DNA of 64,000 bases from Leuctra nigra. Taxonomy: Eukaryota > Arthropoda > Insecta > Plecoptera > Leuctridae. The notes beneath the pieces were generated by a model. The model did no database searches, was not told the origin of the DNA, and saw nothing but the letters and a program-made list of their open reading frames with translations. How positions within the stretch are numbered: the first letter of the stretch is position 1; each line of letters begins with the position of its first letter. Shown here one piece after another: positions 1-12,300 of the stretch. Both the position numbers and the translations under genes were made by a program. The stretch covers positions 21,937,108 to 22,001,107 of the forward strand of contig OW203763.1 of the NCBI GenBank assembly GCA_934045905.1, written 5' to 3'.

Positions 1-115
1 AATTCGTTTCTATTTAGTGGTGCCTTATAAACACACGAATAACTAAACATGATCATATTGAATTGGACGTGTATTTTTTCAAAAATTCAGGCTGTAATAT
101 AATTTTACTCTTCAG

Positions 116-3100
116 TTGAATCAGGCGTCGCATTTCCTTGACGGCACAATGATTTACGGGACAACGAATCAGAAAGCGTCGTCATTGAGGCAGTACGTCC
201 AAGGAAAGTTGAAAGACAGCAACAAAGATGGCAGAGCGTTTCTACCCTCAGCAGATCAACCTACAAATGAGTGTCAAGTCAACAATGATGCAACTACTTG
301 CTACAAGTCGGGTAAGAAGAGATCCCCATAAAAAACACTCCGTGTAAAAATACCAGCCAAGTCACTTCAACTTAAAAAAAATAATGAAATCTAAAAATTC
401 TGCACTGAAAAGTAGTGATATCAAAAAATTAGCCAAGTCAAAACTTTATTTGAAAATCAAAAAATACTTGGCGCATCGTGTACATAAATAGCTTGGAAGT
501 ATAAGCCAATTATAAATTATACATGAAATACAAAATATACATAGTATACCTATAATGCCCTAAAAAAACGATGCGCCAAGTATTTTTTGATTTTCAAATA
601 AAGTTTTGACTTGGCTAATTTTTTGATATCACTACTTTTCAGTGCAGAATTTTTAGATTTCATTATTTTTTTTAAGTTGAAGAGACTTGGCTGGTATTTT
701 TACACGGAGTGTTTTTTATGGGGATATCACTACTTTTTTTAGTTTATTCTTACAACTTACGTGTGACACATATCACATGAACAATTACTAAATCCTTTAA
801 AAAAAATTACCCTTTACAATTTGGTTATTCTCATGAAAAAAACAAAGGTTTCATTCCAATCGGTCAACCCAGTTCCGAGATATGGCAACACGTCGGTTTT
901 CAAAATGGCCGCTGAACTTTCTGCACTGCCACATAGAATTTATAACTATAAATGATGTGTATCATTTTTAGCTTTCTGAATATGTATTTATTGTATAGGA
1001 GGGGATTATAATGATTTATAAATTTGAATGACGTCATTTCCGGCCTCATAAATAGGAAAATTCTAGTTTGACTGTTCCTATTCCATAGAGATGTCCTTCC
1101 GAATCGTTTGGCACTAGTTTCATACCGATCTGTCAACCAGTTTTCGAGATATTACGTCGTTTCTTCCGATTTCAAAATGGCTGCTGAAATCACTGACCTC
1201 TTGAATTATAATTTAAACATGATTTCATTTTATTATAAGCAGTCTCAAATAGTATATTTATTGCATCAAAATGTAAATTTGTGCGATTTTTAAAATGTGT
1301 GACGTCATTTCCGGTTTCAGTATGGGAAACTGCAAATATTATTGATGATAATACATAAAGTTGACCGTCTAAATTGTTTAGCGTTGGTTTCGTTTAAATC
1401 TATTAAGACGTTATTAAGATATGATGTCATTTCTGGTTTCAAAATGGCGGCTTCCGGTTGGTTTTATATCAAGTCAAATAATATCACAAAAGAACATACG
1501 TTACATAAATATCAAAATAATTGGATCAAATTTGTTGCCGAAATGCCAATCGATGAATTAAATTTCATGACGTCATTTCCGGTTTCGTTAACATAAATTT
1601 TAGTCTGTTGCTATTGATTATCCATATAGATGACCGTCCGAATCGTTTGGCGCTATTTTCGTTCCAATCGGTCTAGCCGTTGTTGAGATATGACGTCACT
1701 TCCGGTTTCAAAATGGCGGCACAAAAAATGCATGGGGTGAAGGTTAAATCAGACGCCAAAAGTGCACACGTGGTAAAAATGTGAGATCAATCGGTTCAGC
1801 CGTTTAGGCTGTGGCCTGTTTACCGGATTTTAGCTTCAGCCTACTACTACTACTACTGAGATTATTACTGATTATTATTATGAAAACCGCCCTAAAACAC
1901 TGTTTTCACGGCCCTCTAGCGTGCAAAGGGCGTAACCTATTGTTCCCAAATTTGGTATATGTTGTAGGGTGGGCCATAGCTCGAAATTAAGATATATCGC
2001 AACAATGTGAGATTTCCCAATTTTAAGATCCAGTAGGCCGAAAATGCCACTTTGATGCTTACAGTAAAAGTGGGTTTGCTCCAGCCTTTATTTGAGAGTG
2101 TGCGCGCCGTACGACTTGGCTGGCGTGGAGCGACCGCTCCACTAGATTAGTTCATCTCAACATTTCATTCAGTCTTGTCAAGAGAAAAAGTCTGTACCTA
2201 TAAGAGTATAGGGCTTCAGAAGTATAATACTACTCAAATGTTATAAAAACAGTGAAGCAAGAAAAATCATCAGTGATTGTTCAGCATGATCAGCATGATT
2301 GTTCATGAGAATGAACTTAATCAATACTGATGAGAATGTAGGTTTCTGTGGAAAACTTCCATTGAGTTAGGATGTAAGGAAATATCCGATCGAACGGGGC
2401 TCGAACCCGGGACCTCTCACTTGCCGGGCGAGAGCTCTACCAACTTAGCTACCCGGTCGGACGGACGGACGTTAGACATAACGCACTGATGAGGGTTAGA
2501 GATCTCCGAGGAGAATGGAATGAGGGTAGAGAATGCTTACTACGAATCAATACTATGTTTTTCTCTGAACCCTGAACAGTCATAGAATTGCTCTACAAAC
2601 CTGCTATACTATTTTCATGTATTTCCTATGTTTGTGCTCGTGTCAATTGATGTAGGGTCAGCGTCAAAAGAAGCCGGCCAAATCCCCATGCTGGTAAAAA
2701 ATTATGGGTGTAACAAATTTGAATATGCTTGTTATTGTCATTGTAATAAGAGGTCACCTATATATAGAGTGAGATAAGGAGATCGCTTGGACTGACTAAC
2801 ATTTTTCAGTCAATCAGATTTATTGAGCGATCATTTTTAATTGTGCCAAGTGTACATCCGCATTACCATGTTCATGTTACCAAGTGTGTGTTATTGTCAG
2901 GTGATGTACGAGTGAACGCACATCCGCATCTGACGGTCATGTACACGCTCTGGCATCGTGAACACAATCGTGTCGCCGGTGAACTCGCTCTTCTCAATCC
3001 GAGATGGGACGATGAGACTCTGTATCAGGAAGCAAGAAGGATTGTGGTGGCTGAGATACAGCACATCACGTATAACGAGTGGCTGCCCGTTGTCTTAGGT

Positions 3101-6100
3101 GAGTGGCAAGAAAGTTTTGAAATAAATTTATGTAATTACATTTTTTCTGGATGCATGACCGGCGTAGCGATCCCAAAACCATTGAACAGGTTTAGAATTT
3201 GGTTAAGATATTTTATTTTAACCGCTTCAGACAAAATGTCTGCGGACATGATCCAATTTTTAGGCTGTAAACAGATTTCTTTTTATCTAATTACCGGACA
3301 GTGACTATATGAAACACTTTATTATATGCATTTATTTATTGTAGGTATAAATACCCTAGGTCATATAATATAGTTATTAGTTCGTAATTTCAAATGAGGT
3401 AGGTAGGCTACTTCCGTTTTTCTTCGTGCGTATAGGTAACTAGATCATATTTTGGATTATCATGTGGTACCTAAAGATACAATCAAGGATATATTGCATT
3501 TTAAACTGTATATATTTCTACTAATTACTTTCAGAAAATTGTTAGTTTGTTACAATTATCGTAACCATGGCCACAATCAGGATCTTGGCCGGTGGAGATG
3601 GGCAGACACTTTAAATATATTTTAAATATAATACATTAAAAAAGAGAAATAATTGTGAAGCACGCAACTACGTTTTTAACACGTTTGTAAAAAAATGGAG
3701 AAAAAATTAAATTCCACATATTCGTACAAAAATTGATTAAAATATCTGTAAATCTCTCAGTTATGTCTTCTGAGGTTTATTGATATGTATAATAATTAAT
3801 TAATTTTCTTTATTGGAAAGCAACTCATTATTTTTTAAATATATCCTGAGTCTTGACTACGGGACTAATGCATCCATCCATATAAGAGGTACATTTATCC
3901 GTACCAATCAGGATGTGGGAAACCTAATCCGATTATTTTTCAGGTGAGAAATACATGAAAAAACTCGGCATCACGTTGAAGAAAACCAGCTACAGCAACA
4001 ATTTCGACAGTTCTGTCGATCCATCCGTCTCCAACAGCTTCTCAACAGCCGCTCTCCGCTTCGTGCACTCTATGATGGAGTCACGACTGCGGCTGTACGA
4101 TGAAGACAGATCTGCCGCGACCAACAGCACCATCCTGTTGCGTCATCATTTCAACAGACCCAGGATAGTTGAAGAGGAAGGACATTTGGACGCGTTCACG
4201 CGAGGACTGGCCACGCAGAACAGCCAGAAGACAGATATGGATTATATCAAAGATGTAAGTGATTTGGTTCACAAACTAATAGTCATCTACCATTATCATC
4301 ATTATTCATTTTCACAATGTCCCTGAATAATCGGTGTATTACACTAGAATTTCTTAACAAATTACTTGCACCTGGAATAAGGCCAACAATATTTGCGGTG
4401 CTACAACGAAAATAGGTAAACTAGAGTTAGTGTAAAAACGAAATTGCAGGAAAACAACAGCAATCAAGAAATTCCAATTCGTATATCTTCTTATTAGTGT
4501 ATTAGTGTCAGCTATTGTCAATATTTGGGGATGACACTGTCACAACTTAAAGTTGGTAAACGTTTTTAAACTACACCTATACCTAGTATTTTGTAAAAAC
4601 AATACAAATTCACGTTAATTTATCAATTATCTTGACTCTTCAATAGCGAAATATTGCTTGCTGTCGTGTTATAAACTGCATAGACTAGAAACTATAATAG
4701 CTCGTGATATAATTATTTTAAAAGTGACTAATAAACTAGTTGGTGTTACATGATGATTGATGAACTTTGTTGTTTAGATAACAAGTCTGCTCTACCAAGA
4801 CTCGAACCCCTACGGATTGGATATAATCAGTCTGGATGTGCAACGGGGAAGAGACCACGGACTACCAGGATATAATAAGTTCAGGAAAATCTGCGGTTTG
4901 CCAGAGGCTACGAGCTTTGATCAATTTCATGACGTCATACCGCGACAGGTAAAATGAGCGTCAGAGCTTTTACTTGTACTATTTCATTGACATATATATA
5001 TATATATCACGGTTTTATGCTGGAATATTACTAAGATGAATGAATAAAATCTCTACAGCCAATACTTAGATTATTATTCAAATTATACTAGTTCGTGCTA
5101 GTGATAATTATATAAAATTAAAATTATTGATAATAATTAATAATTTATCGGATATCATAAAATCGGCCATACAATCTGCTTTATACTGTGATTAACTCAT
5201 CTATGCTTAAATGCACGTTATTATCCTCTGATAAAATCTTATTAGATGTTTTGTACTTTAAAACAAAATTAATTAACTATAAATAGTAGTAAAAATAAAA
5301 AAAATACGTTAATACGAATAATCATGATCAAGACGTTAATTTGTATGATTATACGTCAAATTTGACAATTCCCTAACTCAGCAAGAGGCGACAATGCTCT
5401 CTACTTGCGCTCGGGATACCCAGGTTCGATTCCCTGTCAAGCTTTCTAACTGAGGTTTATGAGGTTCACTAGAGGACTTTTGGTCTACCTATCTCAGATT
5501 GTTACTATTACTAGGAAAACGCTCAGTGTAACGCGTTGATGAGCGAGCCTTCATACTGCCTCCGATTTGATATGCGTTGGCAAGTATCGGCTGCTCGACA
5601 GGCATTGGATCTGAATTTAGGGATGAAAATTTAGTATAAATGTTTCAAATATTTCAAGATTATAGAATAAAATGTTCAATAACTTTTGAAATTAACGACA
5701 GATTAGTCATCAAATAGACAAAAATACCTAAAAGTTGGTCCCAATGACAATGCGAAGTTTTAAGTTGATCGGTCAATCGGTTCTAGTTTAAATTTCAAAA
5801 ATCACATGTTGAAATTCAGATCGAATTGAAATTCAGATTGAAATTTCAGATCGAGGGGTTGAACGGTTTGACCTGGGCAGTGAACACAAACAAACAAACG
5901 AACAAACAAACAAACAAACAAACAAACAAACAAACAAACAAGCAGAGAAAGTGACATAAGGCTGCAAACACACGGGGCGTTTTTTTCATGCCCAGTCGCG
6001 CGGTTTTTTGCCCTGGGGAATTAGCGTCTTTTGCGCTTCCCGTGTGTTGCTCGGCGTCTCGCCGGCGTTAAAAACCGCCCCGTGTGTTTGCAGCCTAAAC

Positions 6101-9100
6101 CGTGGTGACGCTCACTCAATAAGCGGTCGTTATGATCTTCAAATCATAATCTGTGTCTCTCTAAATCAGATTATTGCTAAGCTACGAGCCATCTACAATC
6201 ATCCGAACGACGTTGATCTACTAATTGGTGGTATGTCTGAACAACCGTCTGGAGACGGTATGCTCGGTGCAACATTTCGCTGTATTATTGGTGAACAATT
6301 TACGCGAACAATGAAAGGCGATCGCTATTTCTACGACCTGCAGAATCAGCCTCATTCCTTCACATCAGGTAAGAAGATAGATGTGAAATGTACTTGGCAC
6401 TGACGAGTTGTTTTGTCTTGTTTAGCTGGTTTCAAACTGAACTTGGAGTAGCGAGACTTAAAAGTAGACATAAATCCTGCTTTAAACGTTTAACTTTACG
6501 CCAATTGCATGGATTCAGCACGTAGTAATTGTCTTCAACTTTTCTTGGGAAAAAATGTATATACAATTTAGTTAAACCTAAGTACTAAATTGCACATTTA
6601 CTAGAAACATACTAGAAACGGCAGTAAACAAATGCATATTGTAAATGTTTTGAACAATGTGATGCTACTTCATTTTCTATGTAAATTTCTTTAAAATTGT
6701 GCCACAAGTATTAAATTCACTTTTTGATTTAAAAGATGGTAAAAATGCACACCCTGATTTACAAGATGGTAAAAAGCATTAAAACAAATGTACCTAAGCT
6801 CATGCTAGACTCTGTATTGTATTGTATTGTAAATTGTATTGCGATTTGTATAGCTCATTAGCCAGTTACATTAATGTTACATTTAGTAATTGCTATTATT
6901 AATTCACCAACTTGTGTTGCAGTGTAGAAATACGTTTTCTTTTAATTTAATGAGTATTTGCAAGATTCCACTCTACTGCAAACTATCACACATTTGTTGC
7001 TTGCATTGAAAAATGACGCATGCAAAAAATCTAACGCATACAAGCTTTCTGATTGGTTGGTTTCTTTAAAGCTTGAAGGTAAATAGAACGTTTTCTAAGC
7101 GAAAAGTGTAGTACTTAGCCAAAGACGATAAACCACTCTTCAATCAATGGCTCAACCCGAGATTAAAAATGTCGAAGGAAACGTTGATCAATGATCAGAC
7201 TCCGTTGTTAAAGTACAGAAATGCAGTTTCGCTGAGCATAAAAAGCACGTTTTATGATCATTGTAAGTTGAATGTGATTGGTTTTACGATCAGGAGGCAA
7301 ACTTATTTGTCCAGGATGCCTCATGTGGCATTATTGTATTTATATGTTAATTGCAAATAGGAAATTGTGAATAACTTGTGAAATGATTAAATTTGTTTCC
7401 AATCGGGACACATCTCCTAGGAATGATGGATTATAATATTCATGTTCATATTCGTATTCGTATTCGGATATACAAAAACAGATTAATGTAAAAAGTTCTG
7501 AGCAAATGAATGAGTCATACATAACTTTTATAGATACAAAATATGGACTCAAGCTGCAACGACCGTTTTAAATATGTTATTGAACAATTAATTTGACTCC
7601 AAAATTAATTAAGTGATTACGTAGAAGTGGCGTCAAACTATACAAGTTTTAGGAGTGTATAAATTCAAAACCACTGGAAAAAAAATAAAAATACAAAAAA
7701 ATCGTCTTACTCCCACCAATAGTCAGAATAATATTATTTGTAAAAAAAAATGTGTTTAATGTATATTGATGGAGTTAACAGATCATATTTCAATTCATAT
7801 TGACCAATCAATTGACCAATTTCATTGCACAAATTAAAAACAGATTTGTTCATTTCAGTCGTATTACCTACTTGGGTACAAATCGAAATTGTAGGCAAAG
7901 TTTTCTCCTCAAATATCTATTCGCCTTCATATGTATAACATGTGTAAATCATAATCTGCATACATTAATGTGCATTTTTCTCAGGTGCAGGTTTAACTGC
8001 AATTTCTAAGAGCAAATTGCCTGTAATTATATTTATTAAAACTGGAATTAATAGAAACTGAAGCGTGAAATCTTGGTGTTTTAGAACAACTGAAAGCAGT
8101 GAAGAAAGTCACGCTGGCTCGAATCTTCTGTGACAACAGTGACGACATTGTGTCGATGCAACCGAATGTCTTCCGCAAGCCATCCACAAGGTAACCATTA
8201 CACATCCACAAGGCAACCATTACACATCCACAAGGTAACCATTACACATCCACAAGGTATCCATTACACATCACAAGGCAACCATTACACATCCACAAGG
8301 TAACCATTACACATCCACAAGGTAACAATGTGACAACAGTGACGACATTGTGTCGATGCAACCGAATGTCTTCCGTAAGCCATCCACAAGGCAACCATTA
8401 CACATCCACAAGGTTACCATTACACATCCACGAGGTTACCAATACACATCAACAAGGTAGCGATTACACATCCACAAGGTAACCATTACACATCCACAAG
8501 GCAACCACAATTACACATCCCCAAGTTACACATTAAGCATCCACAAAATCATAATTATACATCCACAAAATACACAATTATACAACCACAAATTACACAT
8601 TACACATAACACTCCACAAGTTACACAATCACACATCCATAACTCACAGGGAATCCACAATAACATTTAATATTAATAATAACAAAATAAAATTAACTCT
8701 TCTTAACACAATCTGAATAATTTTATAGAACAGAGAACAAAAAATATCAGTGAAACAGTGTTTCGTTTTGTTATAATTTCATTATAGCTGAAATCATAAT
8801 GTCCGGTAGGATCAACTTTATAGTTATATTTAACTGACGATAACTAATCAATTGAAACCAAATGTATTAAATACTTTAGTTAAATTGAACGTGCCCAACC
8901 GGTACTACCCATGCCGTATTGTAGCCCACAAACTTGGTTAGGTTAGTGTTGCCATTCCCTCATTTTTCTCAATAATTGCTTTAACATCTCGTGTTTTTAA
9001 CACTCTTCAGATGAAGTTCCCTATATCCTTTTGCCTGGATAAATACAATTTATATGGCTTTGATAGTAGATGTTGCCATAGTAACTACGAATTTCCTGTC

Positions 9101-9346
9101 GATAACTACCTACCAACATCCGGATATTGAAAAATTGCCCCTCAATCCGTGAAATATGACAAAAATGACATTTATGAAGATAGATACTTCGGAAAGAACC
9201 AATAGTCCGATTTTTGCGATGTGAAATTTTGCTAATTGACATTATTTGTTTTTGTTTTTAGCAATAAGTTGGTGAAGTGCCATGGCTCGAGCAGAATCCC
9301 AAGTTTGGATCTCAACCAATGGAAAGAAAACGAGATCTTATCATGA
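116..9346 (+). CDS. Gene A: animal heme peroxidase, C-terminal part (5' end outside window)
   Basis: Seven GT..AG exons join in frame: 116-311, 2901-3098, 3944-4254, 4778-4948, 6170-6368, 8085-8190, 9262-9346 (stop TGA 9344-9346), giving 421 residues. Seen in order: the calcium-site motif [11 protein letters not shown] (exon 1), catalytic-Arg motif GDVRVNAHP and REHNR (exon 2), proximal-His motif TAALRFVHS (exon 3), [11 protein letters not shown] (exon 4), the GDRYFYD region (exon 5), and LARIFCDN (exon 6). This is the C-terminal half of the peroxidase domain; the distal Gln/His exons must lie upstream. By family knowledge it is a secreted or lumenal heme enzyme oxidising substrates with H2O2. 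The Glu that forms a heme ester in mammalian myeloperoxidase is Ala here. The exon 3 equivalent is split by an intron in genes B and C, while the intron between exons 5 and 6 is unique to A. A possible poly(A) signal AATAAA lies at 9381-9386. Confidence 0.9.
322..725. mobile_element. Fold-back MITE with ~158-bp inverted arms
   Basis: Arms 322-479 and 568-725 are reverse complements over about 158 bp with about one mismatch, separated by an 88-bp spacer. Ends read ATCCCC and GGGGAT. No coding capacity. It starts about 10 bp after the donor of gene A exon 1 (GT at 312), inside the intron. I could not define a target-site duplication, so the superfamily is open. Confidence 0.85.
828..1850. repeat. 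Tandem ~270-bp repeat with TGACGTCA/TTCCGG modules
   Basis: About three to four diverged units begin near 830, 1098, 1371 and 1639. Each carries a stretch like GTCCGAATCGTTTGGCGC followed by TGACGTCA-TTCCGGTTTC and often AAAATGGCGGC. TGACGTCA or close variants occur near 1029, 1150, 1301, 1425, 1567 and 1690. The block ends in a (CTA)n run at about 1838-1856. A diverged single copy sits at 45237-45332. Short open frames across it look fortuitous. Confidence 0.7.
1851..2387. other. Gene A intron 1, no recognisable feature
   Basis: Follows the (CTA)n run. It contains a moderately GC-rich stretch near 1890-2140 that may belong to the upstream repeat, but I see no coding motif. Confidence 0.4.
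2375..2500 (-). repeat. tRNA-derived SINE head / pseudo-tRNA
   Basis: On the minus strand, 2460-2388 reads like a tRNA: a D-arm with A box TAGCTAAGTTGG, anticodon-like loop CCGGCAA (GGC, Ala-like) and perfect B box GGTTCGAGCCC. U33 is replaced by C and the acceptor ends do not pair properly, so a functional tRNA is unlikely. A diverged relative, without a clear B box, is at about 21475-21540. Confidence 0.65.
2640..2880 (-). mobile_element. MITE copy related to 40025-40555
   Basis: 2654-2695 matches 40028-40085, and 2705-2850 matches the reverse complement of 40347-40552 with moderate divergence (shared TCAGATTTATTGA, GAGATCGCTT, CTTGTTATT). Its TIR-like end, GCCAAGTGTAC, lies about 50 bp upstream of the acceptor of gene A exon 2. 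Confidence 0.65.
5385..5610 (+). repeat. Degenerate tRNA-derived SINE
   Basis: Contains a B-box-like GGTTCGATTCC near 5424 after TTGCGCTCGGGATACCCA, then a body with TGTAACGCGTTGATGAGCGAG, which recurs at about 21131-21155. No intact A box; old copy. Confidence 0.5.
5883..5942 (+). repeat. (AAAC)n microsatellite
   Basis: About 14 copies of a 4-bp unit (ACAA/CAAA) with one variant (AACG). It may be the 3' tail of the degenerate repeat just upstream. Confidence 0.85.
5960..6095. mobile_element. 136-bp MITE, PIF/Harbinger type
   Basis: Perfect 20-bp terminal inverted repeats, GGCTGCAAACACACGGGGCG at 5960-5979 and its reverse complement ending at 6095, flanked by TAA (5957-5959 and 6096-6098). 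A 3-bp TAA/TTA-type target duplication with GG..CC ends is typical of PIF/Harbinger elements. Noncoding. It lies 74 bp upstream of gene A exon 5 and is GC-richer than its surroundings. Confidence 0.8.
8171..8650 (+). repeat. 22-bp minisatellite grown from the exon 6/intron border of gene A
   Basis: The unit CATCCACAAGGTAACCATTACA contains the last bases of exon 6 (CATCCACAAG) plus its donor GTAACC. It repeats with variants (GCAACC, GTATCC, GTTACC, GTAGCG) and decays after about 8520. At about 8331-8390 the last ~60 bp of exon 6 is itself repeated, with CGC to CGT. Confidence 0.9.
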
Positions 9347-9380
9347 TCAAATAATCCTGAAATACCCACCGAACATGACA

Positions 9381-9386
9381 AATAAA
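9381..9386 (+). terminator. Possible gene A poly(A) signal
   Basis: AATAAA 35 bp after the gene A stop codon. It is the first canonical hexamer downstream; more follow in this AT-rich stretch. Confidence 0.4.
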
Positions 9387-12300
9387 TCATGACACATCCG
9401 TTTTCATTAACTATAAATATTAATTACTTAAGTGTACGGACATTAAATGATTTATCAAGACATTTAATCCTGTATTATATTTTACAAATTATAAAAGTCG
9501 GACAGTTTCGATTCCCGTTTTGGAATTTCTTATGGAACAATAAAAGGAACGTCTCAATATTCAATATTGAACACGACTATAATATTTAATAACAGTCAAG
9601 TAAATATGTAACTTAAAAAAGATTGTTCTCGGAATATTTCAAAACAGGAGTCGAAAGTGTCAGTCTATTATAATTTAAAAAATAAATAATCAGGATAAAA
9701 TATCAATTAAAATTGACATAATCTGGATAGTTTCAAAACATTATATTGATAATTGTGTGTTGAGTCCTTATTGTTGTATATCGTATAGGAATAGATTTTG
9801 AAGTGAAGTTTATATTCTGTCGTCTTCGTAATGAACTTGTAAATGCCCATGTTTTAAACTTTGTATAGCATGAGATGATCAAGTCATATGGGGATTTGAG
9901 ATTCAGAAGTCCCAAAAAGTAAAGATTCGACGTGGTCCATATGCAGGTGTGCAGGTGTACTTTCGTTTATTTTTAAAGAAGTTATAAGGGATCACTTGCT
10001 GCACTGAGTATTTCTGAAGTAATATTTTTATCACGATCCATAATAGGTCGATGAACATAGAAGTTTGATAGACGCTCATTCTTGATTGGTCACTCGAAAT
10101 ATAAATTAATGTAAAAAGTAAATTTCAAAAATGACATTACTTATCCAAATATTTCTCAAAATCAACAGACTGAACTCCAAAGTTGTATTATTAAAGATCA
10201 CATAATATTTTGAATGAATTTATCAAACATAACTGTGGACATAATTCTAAAAACCTTCTATTTAAATTACAAACAATATCGGGATACTCTTAGTCTAGGT
10301 TAATGATTTAGCATTCCAAACTTTCAAAATAGTTTAATATACCGCATTCGTATAATTCCATCTTTCCTGCATTCTTGGTGGTTTGAAAGCGATGATTGGA
10401 ACAGCAATCATTCGTCAGTATGAAGAGATTCCATTCCCTATATGAGTTGAACATCAACTCTAATATTGTATTTTATATTGAACTCTGCAATTGAATGACT
10501 GAAAGAGGGGTGAATATGTGTTAGTTTTAGACAGTCTTGTGACTGTAAATAATCAAATATCAATGCAATACAATTATTTTGTACTCTTTTGTATCAAATG
10601 TCGAAGTTAAATAAAAACTTTAAAATATATATGACTGTTTGTGTGAAGTTCATTGCACTTGTTGCATGCAAGTATATGGCTTCAGGTAGATCCTTTATTT
10701 TTTATCACCTTTTCCGCTACGTAGAAATGATAAATATTAAATATGGTGACAGTTTCTCTCATAATATTGTCGAACCACTAATTATTGATTGCTTCATCTC
10801 GTCCAAGGGAAAGATATGTAGGTATACTTCCTTTCCAGATTGTTCAAAACTGTCTATCTTCTTCGCTTCCCGCTAAATACAATTCTGTTCCCAAATAAAT
10901 TAGGTACATTTAAATTTAAATACCAACGTAAATTTAAATAAATTATATGTTATTCAAATTGAGTACACAAAAGATTAAGTCATATTTTCACTACTTGGAT
11001 TTGACTATCTTTTGTGATCACGTGTCCGATTTAAATACGTGATATAGTTGGGAGGGTCAATTATTAGGACATAGCGACCCAGAGAAATCGTGAACATCAT
11101 GATATAGCATAATCCTGAGAGTCAGCTGTAGAATCGAACCTCATTTATTGCAATAATAGGTTATAACTTCAATTTGTGTAGCCATAAATATGGATTATAA
11201 AACACTTAAAAAACTGTTATTATTATTATTAATATCAGCAATAAGCAATAATTGTTCTCAATCATGTCGATGCTATAGTAATTGAAATCACATTGGAAAA
11301 TCTTTAAGAGAGGTCAAGTTTAGTTTCAAGAATGCATACCTCACAATCTTAGTCACAGTATTTTTTTCATCTAAAATTCGGTCTCAATGAACAACACAAT
11401 GTTATTTACGTGTATAACACAATTTTGGAATACCTTTCTAATAGCTGGAAACGTACGCGAGGGGACAATGCATGGTCGAATTGTAACTTTCATGACTATG
11501 TAAATGAAGGTCTTTAAAGTTCACTAAATTTACAAGGTCACGATTTTACTTCGATACTATCTGTTAATGAATCACAAATTGATTTAATCGTATAACTGTC
11601 ATTTGAAACTGATATCATTGTCAGTGGTCGATCAATTGTTTTCTATTTATTTTCTAAGGTATGAAAGCTAACATAGATTATTCATGGGATTTAATATTAC
11701 TATTAATATATATTCCTAATGAGCAATTAATGAAGACATTTTAATTCATAAACGCTATACAAAACAAGTTAATGATGTGAGTTTGATGATCGTCATGTAC
11801 TCTAGTAACATCGTCAATGGAGATGCACATGTAAAAGTGAAACTGGTTCTTAGTACTTCGTTCCAAAGATCTTTCTTCCTTGTTAGCAATTCACGCCATA
11901 TTCTTCGCGGACATCCAGAGACAATTTCAACATTTTTATCTCATTTCATAGTTGGTTAAAAAATGAAACTAGAGTAAGTGACGTGAAATCTTGACGACTG
12001 ACTCCTTTATTACAAAATGTGACTTCCGATTTATTTGACAAAAGGAAGAACGTTCGTCACTCTTGAAGGAATTGAGTTTACTTTTCTAAACGGATGCAAT
12101 TTGTAATTTGGGAGGAAGGGTTACAGTTATAATCTGTTTTATTTATTCTTACATACTCTGACTGCATTACAAAATATGACAAATTAAAATGACGATACTT
12201 TATCTTCTCGGATTCACATAATTGTAATAATTTTTTGAATGGAACGTATTTCTCCACAAGTACCTAAATAATAATTGAGTCACAAGACAATATCATTGTT

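Noticed and set aside
322..725. microRNA precursor
   Set aside because: Arms of about 158 bp are far too long and too perfectly paired for a typical pre-miRNA; a fold-back MITE fits better.
2388..2466. Functional tRNA-Ala gene on the minus strand
   Set aside because: A and B boxes look good, but position 33 is C, the acceptor stem does not pair, and downstream sequence continues as a repeat. A SINE head or pseudo-tRNA is more likely.
10589..10876. 95-codon frame in the A-B spacer
   Set aside because: AT-rich composition, no motif, and no splice partners; likely fortuitous.
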